Assembly: GCA_030432795.1 (NCBI GenBank) | Contig: JAUILW010000179.1 | Location: 1 to 6,783, forward strand | Source of the DNA: Gammaproteobacteria bacterium | GTDB lineage: Bacteria; Pseudomonadota; Gammaproteobacteria; Pseudomonadales; Azotimanducaceae | Length of the DNA stretch: 6,783 nt | Reading direction: 5' to 3' | Part shown: positions 1 through 6,076 of the stretch, one piece after another | Position numbering within the stretch: position 1 is the stretch's first letter | Layout of the letters: the number at the start of each line of letters is the position of its first letter | Program-made: the position numbers and the translations under genes | The notes under the pieces: generated by a model | Databases searched by the model: none | Told to the model about the DNA's origin: nothing | Seen by the model: only the letters and a program-made list of their open reading frames with translations

Positions 1-1367
1 CCACTGCGGCACAGCGCGCAACGCCCGAGGCGGCGCCGAGACTGTTTCGCATGCCCATCGACCGTGCGTTCAACATCCGCGGCAGCGGCACCGTGGTCAC
101 CGGCACGGTGCTGGCGGGTGCGGTGCACCCGGACGCCAACGTCACCGTGTTTCCGTGCGGCAAAACCGCGCGCGTGCGCAGCGTACACGCCAACGACCGC
201 CCCGCAGAGCACGCCCACCCCGGCGACCGCACAGCGCTGAACCTCACGGGCATCGACATACAGGATGTGCAACGCGGCGCCTGGGTCACAAGCGATCCAA
301 CGGCGAGCACGCACCTCACCCTGGACCTCGAAGTGCTCGCCGATTTTCCCCGTGCGGTGAAGCACTGGACGCCGGTGCACGCCTATCACGGCACGAGCCA
401 TACCACCGGCCGCATCGCGCAGCTCGGCGACAGTTGGTTGGAGCCGGGCAGCACGAACCTTGTGGATCTGGTGCTCGACGAACCGCTGCCGGCTCGCGCC
501 GGCGACCGCATCCTGCTGCGCGATCAGAGCCTGGACGTCACCCTCGGCGGCGGCACGGTACGCGATACCGAAGCACCCGCCGGGCGCCGCCGTGACGGCA
601 AACGCATGGCGCGCCTGAACGCCCTGCGCACCACCGACCCGAGCCAGGCATTCCGCCGTCTGCTCGAGCTTGGCCCCGTGCAGTGGCCAGCATTCCGCAC
701 ACTTTGGGGCTTGCCAGCCGATGTGCAACGCTACGACGCCAACGAAGCACTGGAGCGCAGCGGTTGGCTGGTGCACGCTGCGCAGTGGCAGGAATGGCGC
801 AGCGCCGCGGAGCAATTCATCACCCGCCACCTGACGGACCACCCCAACCTGCAAGGGGTGCGTGAAAACGAGCTGCCGCACATCATCCCCACCGTCTTTC
901 GCAGCGAGCTTCTGCGCGAGCTCACCTCCGAAGACAAGCTCGCGCAAACCGGCGGTATGTACCACCTGCCCCGCCACGCCGCCGTGCTCACCGACGCACA
1001 GCAGCAGCTCATGCAGATGCTGCAACCGCTGCTGAGCACGTCCCAGCCGCCGAGCCTTGGCGACATCGCCAAAAGCACTGGCCAGCCGCTGCACAACCTC
1101 AGCAAAGCGCTGCCGGCGCTGGCGCGTCTGAAGATGCTGGACCAGATCAGCGATACGCGATTCTATCTGCCACAGGTGCTGGACGAGCTTGCCGCAACCG
1201 CCGAGCAACTCGCGGCAGAAGCGCCGTTCGACGTACGCCGTTTTCGCGACGCCACCGGCATCGGCCGCAACGTCGCCATCGACGTACTGGAGCACTTCGA
1301 CCGCAAAGGCTTCACCCGCCGCCAGGGCAACGAGCGCATCGTTGCCGGCAAGTGGCGCGCGCGCTAG
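1..1367 (+). CDS. selB: SelB, selenocysteine-specific translation elongation factor (5' partial)
   Basis: SelB is the cytoplasmic GTPase that carries Sec-tRNA to the ribosome and recognises the SECIS hairpin in the mRNA of selenoproteins. The reading frame is open from base 3, so the GTPase domain lies upstream of the window and the ATG at 51 is an internal methionine, not the start. What remains begins at EF-Tu-like domain 2: the run PIDRAFNIRGSGTVVTGTV (bases 54-110) is the hallmark of SelB and EF-Tu relatives. Domain 3 follows to roughly base 600 (GDRILLRDQS near 502-531). The rest is the SelB-specific string of winged-helix domains; the last one, with FRDATGIGRNVAIDVLEHFDR near 1244-1306, is the RNA-binding C-terminal module. 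The frame is intact to the TAG at 1365-1367. The tRNA-Sec gene starts 21 bases later, which independently supports the identification. Confidence 0.95.
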   Translation, partial: TAAQRATPEAAPRLFRMPIDRAFNIRGSGTVVTGTVLAGAVHPDANVTVFPCGKTARVRSVHANDRPAEHAHPGDRTALNLTGIDIQDVQRGAWVTSDPTASTHLTLDLEVLADFPRAVKHWTPVHAYHGTSHTTGRIAQLGDSWLEPGSTNLVDLVLDEPLPARAGDRILLRDQSLDVTLGGGTVRDTEAPAGRRRDGKRMARLNALRTTDPSQAFRRLLELGPVQWPAFRTLWGLPADVQRYDANEALERSGWLVHAAQWQEWRSAAEQFITRHLTDHPNLQGVRENELPHIIPTVFRSELLRELTSEDKLAQTGGMYHLPRHAAVLTDAQQQLMQMLQPLLSTSQPPSLGDIAKSTGQPLHNLSKALPALARLKMLDQISDTRFYLPQVLDELAATAEQLAAEAPFDVRRFRDATGIGRNVAIDVLEHFDRKGFTRRQGNERIVAGKWRAR

Positions 1368-1388
1368 CGATTTGCGACACTCCGCCGC

Positions 1389-1481
1389 GGAAGAGCATCG
1401 CTCCCGGTGGGGCGCGCGGCCTTCAAAGCCGTTGAGGTGCGATAACGTGCCTGGTGGGTTCGACTCCTACCTCTTCCGCCA
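1389..1481 (+). tRNA. selC: tRNA-Sec (anticodon UCA)
   Basis: Selenocysteine tRNA reads UGA and is charged with serine, then converted to Sec by SelA. The fold can be drawn by hand: acceptor GGAAGAG (1389-1395) with CTCTTCC (1471-1477); a 6-bp D stem CGCTCC/GGGGCG with 4-base loop CGGT (1399-1414); anticodon stem GCGGC/GCCGT around loop CTTCAAA with TCA at 1423-1425; a long 7-bp variable arm AGGTGCG/CGTGCCT (1435-1452); T arm GTGGG/CCTAC around TTCGACT (1454-1470); discriminator G and encoded CCA (1478-1481). The 6-bp D stem, long variable arm and GGAAGA...TCTTCCGCCA ends match E. coli selC. Odd: the 3' strand between T loop and discriminator has 12 bases, not 13, so C1396 has no partner and the branch is 7/5 instead of 8/5. 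It is probably co-transcribed with selB. An alternative drawing is 8/4 with a C-C mismatch. Confidence 0.96.
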
Positions 1482-1487
1482 CTATCC

Positions 1488-1514
1488 GCCACATTCCGCG
1501 CAGCGGAATGTGGC
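1488..1514 (+). terminator. Perfect 12-bp hairpin after selC, possible transcript end or processing signal
   Basis: GCCACATTCCGC (1488-1499) and GCGGAATGTGGC (1503-1514) are exact reverse complements separated by a 3-base loop, starting six bases after the tRNA CCA end. No T-run follows, so it is not a textbook intrinsic terminator. It could stabilise or delimit the selB-selC transcript, or help tRNA 3' processing. The structure is certain; the function is inferred. Confidence 0.5.
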
Positions 1515-1525
1515 AAGTCCCGACA

Positions 1526-1550
1526 GCATACTCAGCACAGCTGAGTGTGC
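1526..1550 (+). repeat. Second hairpin (11 bp, one G-U) upstream of the OmpA-like gene
   Basis: GCATACTCAGC (1526-1536) pairs with GCTGAGTGTGC (1540-1550) across the 3-base loop ACA, with one T-G wobble. It lies 11 bases after the first hairpin and 67 bases before the start codon of the OmpA-like gene. It may be part of that gene's leader or a second half of a transcript-end structure. No clear sigma-70 promoter could be picked out between here and 1618. Confidence 0.4.
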
Positions 1551-1617
1551 GAGAGGGATTCGCGCAGCAATGTGCAACAGGGTTAGCCCGACCACGCAAC
1601 AAGCAGCGGAGATATTC

Positions 1618-2604
1618 ATGCGCATCACAACGCTCTGCCTGGCGCTACTGACATTAACAGCCGCCAATCCATCCGCAGCCGACATCGACGGCGTCGTGGA
1701 ACACCCGCTCATCTCACGCTACCCCGGCCAGGAAATCCGCTGGCAGGAAATCGACAATAACCGTCCATACCGCATCCCCACAGGACCGGTCACCGGCTAC
1801 CGCACGATTGGCGACTGGGTTGATACGACCGGCCGGGTTACCCGCACGTTCTACGCCCTCGAAGGAGAACGTACGGCATCTGAAGTGTTTCAGAACTACC
1901 AGCAAAGCCTGCAGGCACAGGAATTTGAAGTCTACGGGGCAAGATTCGACGCGACGCGAGGCGGCACGGACTTCGGTAGTCGCAGTTGGCTCAATGTCTA
2001 CCTGAACGAGAACCCTCTCAACCAGCCCGGTGAGGCCGCAACGCAGGCGGCCGGCACGTCGACGCAAGGTGGTGCCGGTGCCATTGTCGCGCGTAAGCAA
2101 CGAGCGGCGGGCGATGTGTACGTAGTGATCAACGTAGAGCAACATGCGGAGCGCTACGTGGGCACCCTCATCGACATTGTGGAAGTACAGGCAACTGAGG
2201 TTGGCCTGGTAGCCATAGACCCTGAGGCGATTGGCCGGGACATCGAGGACAAAGGTCGTGTGGTGCTTACCGGTATCGTCTTCGAGTACGACCGTGCGGA
2301 GTTGAAGGCGGAGTCCGATGCCGCACTAGCATCGATTACCAGCTACCTCGAAGCACACCCGAGCGAATGCTTCTTTGTCGTCGGCCATACGGACGGCAAG
2401 GGCACGTTCGCCTATAACCGCAAACTGTCGGCCGATCGCGCGCAGAGTGTGGTCGATGCGCTGTCATCCCGCGGCACAGACAGCAAGCGACTGATCGCGC
2501 AAGGCATCGGCCCGCTGGCGCCGGTGTTCAGTAACAACACCGACGCCGGGCGGGCGCACAACCGACGTGTGGAACTGGTGCAGCGTCTCGACTGCGGCGG
2601 GTAA
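1618..2604 (+). CDS. OmpA-family protein with C-terminal peptidoglycan-binding domain, secreted
   Basis: The predicted product is 328 aa. The ATG at 1618 is chosen because GGAGA (1608-1612) sits 5 bases upstream and the new N-terminus is a signal peptide: MR, hydrophobic core ITTLCLALLTLTAA, likely cleavage near SAA/D (residue 21). The open frame upstream runs back through selC into selB and is not coding. Residues 22 to about 200 form an N-terminal domain resembling DUF4892-type regions found before OmpA domains in gammaproteobacteria; this match is from memory. Residues about 215-325 are an OmpA C-terminal domain: VLTGIVFEYDRAEL, GHTD (Asp259), LSADRAQSV and NRRVELV (315-321), the residues that bind diaminopimelate in this family. 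No transmembrane barrel is evident, so a periplasmic or outer-membrane-associated, wall-anchoring role is likely. Cys251 and Cys326 both lie in the OmpA domain and could form a disulfide. The substrate and partner are unknown. Confidence 0.88.
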   Translation: MRITTLCLALLTLTAANPSAADIDGVVEHPLISRYPGQEIRWQEIDNNRPYRIPTGPVTGYRTIGDWVDTTGRVTRTFYALEGERTASEVFQNYQQSLQAQEFEVYGARFDATRGGTDFGSRSWLNVYLNENPLNQPGEAATQAAGTSTQGGAGAIVARKQRAAGDVYVVINVEQHAERYVGTLIDIVEVQATEVGLVAIDPEAIGRDIEDKGRVVLTGIVFEYDRAELKAESDAALASITSYLEAHPSECFFVVGHTDGKGTFAYNRKLSADRAQSVVDALSSRGTDSKRLIAQGIGPLAPVFSNNTDAGRAHNRRVELVQRLDCGG

Positions 2605-2626
2605 CCGCCGGGTTCGACACACCGGC
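2595..2626 (+). terminator. Overlapping GC-rich hairpins at the end of the OmpA-like gene (weak)
   Basis: CGGCGG/CCGCCG (2595-2610) encloses a GTAA loop that contains the last base of the final codon's third position and the TAA stop. GCCGG/CCGGC (2607-2626) can form instead, with a 10-base loop. Neither is followed by a T-run, so a terminator role is only a possibility. Confidence 0.2.
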
Positions 2627-2652
2627 AGATGCCAAGGGCAGGAAAGAACTGG

Positions 2653-2682
2653 TTGCGCACATATCCTGTGCGCACATATACT
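2653..2682 (+). promoter_or_regulatory. Candidate vapBC promoter with embedded operator repeats
   Basis: A possible -35 TTGCGC (2653-2658) and -10 TATACT (2677-2682) are 18 bases apart. The 11-base word TGCGCACATAT occurs twice, at 2654-2664 and 2669-2679, with a 15-base period, and the second copy lies within a perfect 10-bp palindrome TGTGCGCACA (2667-2676). Ribbon-helix-helix antitoxins usually bind such repeats over their own promoter and repress it together with the toxin. The repeats are seen; the promoter and the autoregulation are inferred. Confidence 0.5.
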
Positions 2683-2710
2683 GCGTTCTTCCATAAGGAT
2701 CGGGGCAGCG

Positions 2711-2941
2711 ATGAAGAACATCACCCTCTCAATTGACGAAGAGACATTGCGCAGAGCTCGCCTGGCAGCCAGTAGCACCGGTAAAAGTGTGAATCAACTC
2801 GTCCGGGAGTATCTCGCGCAACTCGGTTCTAGCGATTCGATCGAGGGCCAGATTGACGAATTCCGCGACCTTTCGATGCGCAGCGGCGGACGCTCGAAAG
2901 GCTGGACGTTCAATCGCGAGGAAGCCCACGAGCGTGGCTGA
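2711..2941 (+). CDS. vapB: VapB-like antitoxin, ribbon-helix-helix family
   Basis: This 76-aa protein is the likely antitoxin of the pair with the PIN-domain gene that follows. Its N-terminus MKNITLSIDEETLRRARLAA followed by GKSVNQLVREYLAQL (residues about 1-40) reads as a ribbon-helix-helix DNA-binding fold: one beta strand for operator contact, then two helices. The C-terminal tail, ending GWTFNREEAHERG, is the sort of extended segment that wraps and blocks the toxin active site. The start is the ATG at 2711 with AAGGA at 2695-2699 (11-base spacing); the longer frame from 2567 would overlap the OmpA gene and lacks family similarity. The stop overlaps the toxin start by 8 bases, implying translational coupling. 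It is expected to repress its own promoter at the repeats just upstream. The symbol is by family type, not orthology. Confidence 0.85.
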   Translation: MKNITLSIDEETLRRARLAASSTGKSVNQLVREYLAQLGSSDSIEGQIDEFRDLSMRSGGRSKGWTFNREEAHERG

Positions 2942-3347
2942 CTTCATCGACACCAACATATTCGTCTACACGGACGATCACGACACTCCGAAAAAGAGAG
3001 ACCTGGCGCTGGAGCTCGTTGCTGATCAGCGACGAAATCAAACCGGGACCGTTTCGATCCAGGTGCTGCAGGAGTACTTTGCAACGGCCACTCGAAAACT
3101 GGGAGTGGATCCGTTAGTTGCGCGCAGAAAGACAGAACTCATGGCGGAATTCACGTTGGTTGTTCCCCAGCGCGAGGATGTACTCGCCGCCATCGACCTT
3201 TCCCGGCTCTACGGGTTCAGCTTCTGGGACTCCATGGTTGTACGAAGCGCACTATCTTCGGGCTGCAAGCGGTTACTCACTGAAGATCTTCAGCATGCTC
3301 AACGCATCGAAACTCTGGAAGTTGTGAACCCGTTCACCAGCCTCTAG
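2934..3347 (+). CDS. vapC: VapC-like toxin, PIN-domain ribonuclease
   Basis: This 137-aa PIN-domain protein is the probable toxin, an Mg-dependent endoribonuclease; VapC toxins typically cut tRNA or rRNA. The acidic active-site residues are all present: Asp6 in VADFIDTNIFVY, Glu47 in VLQEYF, Asp99 in GFSFWDSMVV, and Asp118 in LLTEDL (Glu117 adjacent). The length is normal for the family, so the gene appears complete. The GTG at 2934 is chosen because the first PIN beta strand begins directly after it and AGGA lies at 2919-2922. The in-frame ATG at 2853 would add 27 residues of antisense-like sequence from within the antitoxin gene. The gene overlaps vapB by 8 bases, the usual toxin-antitoxin layout. 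The RNA target cannot be told from the sequence. Confidence 0.88.
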   Translation: MADFIDTNIFVYTDDHDTPKKRDLALELVADQRRNQTGTVSIQVLQEYFATATRKLGVDPLVARRKTELMAEFTLVVPQREDVLAAIDLSRLYGFSFWDSMVVRSALSSGCKRLLTEDLQHAQRIETLEVVNPFTSL

Positions 3348-3403
3348 CCGGCCCCGCGATGCGCTGGAGGGCAACGCGCCAGACGCGCCACCCTTCCGTT
3401 CAA

Positions 3404-5116
3404 TCACGCTGCAGACTGATTCGATCGCCGCACCAGCTTGCCTGGCAGCGCGCCGGTGTGCGCGCCGTTTTCGAAGATGGGCTCGCCGGCTTTGATCGTC
3501 ACTTCGTAACCCGCCGCCCGCTGCACCAGTCGGCGGCCGCCGGCAGGCAGGTCGAATACCGCTTCCGGCCGGTAGAGCCGCAGGGTATCGAAGTCGATGA
3601 TGTTGATATCTGCCAGCATGCCCGGCGCGATCTGCCCGCGATCCCGCATGCCGTAGGCGCGCGCGGTGTCCGACGCCAGCGACTTGACGATGAACTCCAG
3701 GCTCATGCGTTCGCCACGGGTACGGTCCCGCCCCCAGTGGGTCATGATGAAGGTCGGCATACCCGCATCGGCGATGACACCGCAGTGCGCGCCACCATCG
3801 CTGAGGCCGAAGAGCACGTTGGGGTGCTCGAGGAACGTCTTCTGCCAGTCCAGCGAGAAGCCCTGATAGCCGCCGAGCGGCTGGTAGAAGAGCTCCTTGC
3901 CGTCGTTCGCCACCAGCAGGTCGTACATGACCTCCAGCGGCTCTTTGCCCTGAGCCGCGGCGATGCCTGCGACGCTGTCGCTGGCCTCCGGCTCGTAGTT
4001 GGGGTTCTCACCCAGCGGGAAAACCATGCCCATGAGGCCCGTGAGGTTCTGCATGGGCCCGGATTTGATCACCGATTCTTCGGACAGAAGCTTTGCTTTC
4101 ACCACGGGATCGCGCAGCCGCTCTACCAACGCTTCGTGGTCGAGATCTTTGAGCTCGGCGCGCCAGGTGGGATGCCCGACGAATGCATGAAAGCTCGACT
4201 GCAGCCCGTGCAGCACGCCGGTGGGCCGGCCTGCCGCCTGCGGGCGGATTTCGCGGCCTTCCTGGCGCGCCTGTTCGGCGATGCGGTACATGTGGTTGTT
4301 TTCGTAGGCAGGTGCGGTGGTGGCGATCAGCGTCATGGTGAGCCCGGTCTGCTTTTGAAACTCCGTCACCCAGTGCCATTCCTCGGTGTCTCCGAGGTGG
4401 TCCGATACCAACTCGAACACGGCGTTCGGACAGCCTTTCATCGCCATGCCCAGCGCCAGCATCTCGTCGTTGCCGGAGAAGGTTCCCGGCATGTATTCGC
4501 CGTGCACGTCTTTGTGCAGCAGGGTTTTGGAGCTGGTGAAGCCCAGCGCACCAGCCTCCACACCCTCTTTCACCAGCGCCGCCATGGCATCGACTTCGGC
4601 CTGAGTGGGCGCATAGTCCTTGTTGCAGCGCTCGCCCATCACATACGCGCGCACCGCACCGTGCGGCACCTGGGTGGCCACGTCGATGGCGCGCGGCATC
4701 TTCTCGAGGGCATCGAGATACTCCGGAAAGCTCTCCCACTGCCAGTCGATGCCTTCCGACAACGCCGCCCCCGGAATGTCTTCCACACCTTCCATGAGCT
4801 GGATGAGAAAGTCCTCATCGCCCGGCTTGACCGGCGCGAAGCCAACGCCGCAATTGCCCATCACCACGGTGGTGACACCGTGCCAGCTGGAAGGCGCCAG
4901 CAGAGGGTCCCAGGTCGCCTGGCCGTCGTAGTGGGTGTGGATGTCCACCCAACCCGGCGTTACCAGCTTGCCGGTGGCGTCGATCTCGCGCCGGGCGGAA
5001 CCCGTAACCTGCCCTACTTCCACGACTTTGCCGTCGGCTACGGCCACATCGCCCACGAATCGGTCCTGTCCCGTGCCATCTATGACCGTGCCGTTGCGGA
5101 TTATCAGATCGTACAT
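3404..5116 (-). CDS. Amidohydrolase family 3 protein, N-acyl-D-amino-acid deacylase-like
   Basis: The 570-aa product belongs to the metal-dependent amidohydrolase superfamily and resembles D-aminoacylases, which remove acyl groups from N-acyl-D-amino acids. The N-terminal strand domain MYDLIIRNGTVIDGTG is typical. The metal motif is HTH at residues 60-62 (GWVDIHTHYDGQ), Cys89 in GNCGVGFAP matches the D-aminoacylase cysteine ligand, and Asp440 in LSDGGAHC is the expected catalytic acid. The C-terminal part (IAPGMLADINIIDFDTL) returns to the beta-sandwich domain. At 570 aa it is longer than classical D-aminoacylases of about 480 aa, so the true substrate may be a different amide, cyclic amide or lactone-like compound. 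There is no signal peptide, so it should be cytoplasmic. GGAAGGGGA (complement of 5121-5129) supports the ATG at 5116. It is divergent from the dehydrogenase-monooxygenase operon and convergent with vapC, with 56 bases between the stops. Confidence 0.88.
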   Translation of the reverse strand: MYDLIIRNGTVIDGTGQDRFVGDVAVADGKVVEVGQVTGSARREIDATGKLVTPGWVDIHTHYDGQATWDPLLAPSSWHGVTTVVMGNCGVGFAPVKPGDEDFLIQLMEGVEDIPGAALSEGIDWQWESFPEYLDALEKMPRAIDVATQVPHGAVRAYVMGERCNKDYAPTQAEVDAMAALVKEGVEAGALGFTSSKTLLHKDVHGEYMPGTFSGNDEMLALGMAMKGCPNAVFELVSDHLGDTEEWHWVTEFQKQTGLTMTLIATTAPAYENNHMYRIAEQARQEGREIRPQAAGRPTGVLHGLQSSFHAFVGHPTWRAELKDLDHEALVERLRDPVVKAKLLSEESVIKSGPMQNLTGLMGMVFPLGENPNYEPEASDSVAGIAAAQGKEPLEVMYDLLVANDGKELFYQPLGGYQGFSLDWQKTFLEHPNVLFGLSDGGAHCGVIADAGMPTFIMTHWGRDRTRGERMSLEFIVKSLASDTARAYGMRDRGQIAPGMLADINIIDFDTLRLYRPEAVFDLPAGGRRLVQRAAGYEVTIKAGEPIFENGAHTGALPGKLVRRSNQSAA

Positions 5117-5133
5117 GCTGTCCCCTTCCGAAG

Positions 5134-5167
5134 CGTTTTGATCAAACCCCGGATAGTATCAAAAACG
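5134..5167. promoter_or_regulatory. Candidate operator in front of the amidohydrolase gene
   Basis: A perfect 10-bp palindrome TTTGATCAAA lies at 5137-5146. CGTTTTGAT (5134-5142) is repeated in inverted form as ATCAAAAACG (5158-5167), with one extra A, and GATACT (complement of 5155-5160) between them could be a weak -10 for the minus-strand gene. The position 18-51 bases before the amidohydrolase start suits a repressor site. The repeats are seen; the regulator is unknown and not in the window. Confidence 0.35.
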
Positions 5168-5220
5168 CCGGAGCGAGAACCTACCTCGCGACCCCCTCGC
5201 GGAAGGAGCCCGAATGGATA

Positions 5221-5257
5221 TGTCGCACGTGACAGCCCGACCGCGGTTGGTTAGTTT
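5221..5257 (+). promoter_or_regulatory. Weak candidate promoter and dyad for the dehydrogenase operon
   Basis: GTGACA (5229-5234) and TAGTTT (5252-5257), 17 bases apart, are the best pair found upstream of the dehydrogenase but match the consensus poorly. TGTC (5221-5224) and GACA (5231-5234) bracket CACGTG to make an imperfect dyad overlapping the possible -35. It is offered only as the most likely location of a promoter. Confidence 0.22.
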
Positions 5258-5287
5258 GCATTCAGGAGACAACGGGAGAGCTGTCGG

Positions 5288-6061
5288 ATGATGGACCTGA
5301 ATCTGGCCGGCCGGCGCGCGGTGGTTACTGGCGCAAGCCTCGGCATCGGCGAAGCGGTGGTAAAGGAGCTGGCGGATCTCGGCGCTGAGGTGGTGTTCTG
5401 CGCCCGCAACCCAGAAGCCATTGAGCAGCTCAGCGCTTACAGCGAACGGGTGACGGGCCACGTTGCCGACATGGCTGACCAGGCCTCCACCGAGGCGTTT
5501 CTGGACGCCGTCGAGGCCGGCGGCGGTGCCGACATACTCATCAACAACGTCGGTGCCAGCCCATCGCGAAATTTCCTGTACATGACTGACCAGGACTGGC
5601 TCGACCTGCACGAGCTCAACCTGCTCAGCGCGGTGCGCTGCACGCGCCGGTTACTGCCGAAGATGCGCAAGCAGAAGTGGGGCCGCATCGTCATGATCGC
5701 CAGCGGTGCGGCCAAGTACCCCAATGCAGCGCTGATCGACTACGGCGCAACCAAGGCCGCGATGATCTCCATGGCCAAGTCCCTGGCCCGCAAGTACGGC
5801 GCCGACGGCGTGCTGGTGAACTCAGTGCTGCCGGGGTTGATCCACACCGCCATGTGGGAGCGTGCCGCCAGGGAAATCGCCAACGCTTCCGACAGCACCA
5901 TGGAAGCGGTGCTCGAACGCAACGGCCGTACCGTGCCGGTGGGCCGCTACGGCACATCGGAAGAGGTGGCGCAGGTCATCGCATTTCTGTGCACCAACGC
6001 CGCGTCCTACGTCAACGGCTCAGCCATTGAAGTGGACGGCGGCTCCGCCGCGCACATCTGA
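5288..6061 (+). CDS. Short-chain dehydrogenase/reductase (SDR, classical type)
   Basis: A complete 257-aa classical SDR that interconverts an alcohol and a ketone using NAD(P). The cofactor motif TGASLGIG is at residues 14-21, NNVG at 86-89, and the catalytic tetrad is Asn111, Ser139 (MIASGAA), Tyr152 and Lys156 (DYGATK). Arg40 at the end of the second strand (FCARN) is typical of NADP-preferring members. PG at the expected place after the sixth strand (SVLPGLIHTAMW) and the C-terminal YVNGSAIEVDGG complete the fold. The start at 5288 has GGGAG at 5274-5278, 9 bases upstream; the adjacent ATG at 5291 is a possible alternative. The monooxygenase gene follows after 15 bases, indicating an operon in which this enzyme may oxidise an alcohol to the ketone used by the monooxygenase, or act on its product. 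The substrate is unknown, and annotations such as 3-oxoacyl-ACP reductase would be overreaching. Confidence 0.93.
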   Translation: MMDLNLAGRRAVVTGASLGIGEAVVKELADLGAEVVFCARNPEAIEQLSAYSERVTGHVADMADQASTEAFLDAVEAGGGADILINNVGASPSRNFLYMTDQDWLDLHELNLLSAVRCTRRLLPKMRKQKWGRIVMIASGAAKYPNAALIDYGATKAAMISMAKSLARKYGADGVLVNSVLPGLIHTAMWERAAREIANASDSTMEAVLERNGRTVPVGRYGTSEEVAQVIAFLCTNAASYVNGSAIEVDGGSAAHI

Positions 6062-6076
6062 CAAAGGAACGATTCG

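Noticed and set aside
1189..1617. N-terminal extension of the OmpA-like frame back into selB and across selC
   Set aside because: It overlaps the end of selB and the tRNA gene, shows no protein similarity, and would bury the signal peptide that begins at 1618.
1482..1617. SECIS element or selenoprotein gene next to selB-selC
   Set aside because: The two hairpins do not follow an in-frame TGA in any plausible coding frame, and no gene in the window is interrupted by TGA.
2654..2679. Start of a CRISPR array or tandem repeat tract
   Set aside because: There are only two copies of an 11-base word with a 4-base gap, embedded in a promoter; operator repeats explain it better.
1389..3347. Integrative element inserted at selC
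   Set aside because: selC is a known integration site, but there is no integrase, no transposase, and no duplicate of the tRNA 3' end beyond a 7-base word (TCCGCCA) a few bases downstream.
3348..3403. Bidirectional terminator between vapC and the amidohydrolase
   Set aside because: The interval contains a short direct repeat (TGGCGCG twice on the minus strand) but no convincing inverted repeat or T-run on either strand.
4008..4739. 243-codon minus-strand frame
   Set aside because: It is the out-of-frame shadow of the amidohydrolase on the same strand, of low-complexity Arg/Ala/Gly composition.
3359..5254. A 631-codon open frame on the plus strand, longer than any other in the window
   Set aside because: It lies antisense to the amidohydrolase along its whole length, and its translation is rich in Arg and His with no recognisable domain. 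The minus-strand frame has clear family motifs and a good ribosome-binding site. It is a GC-rich shadow frame.
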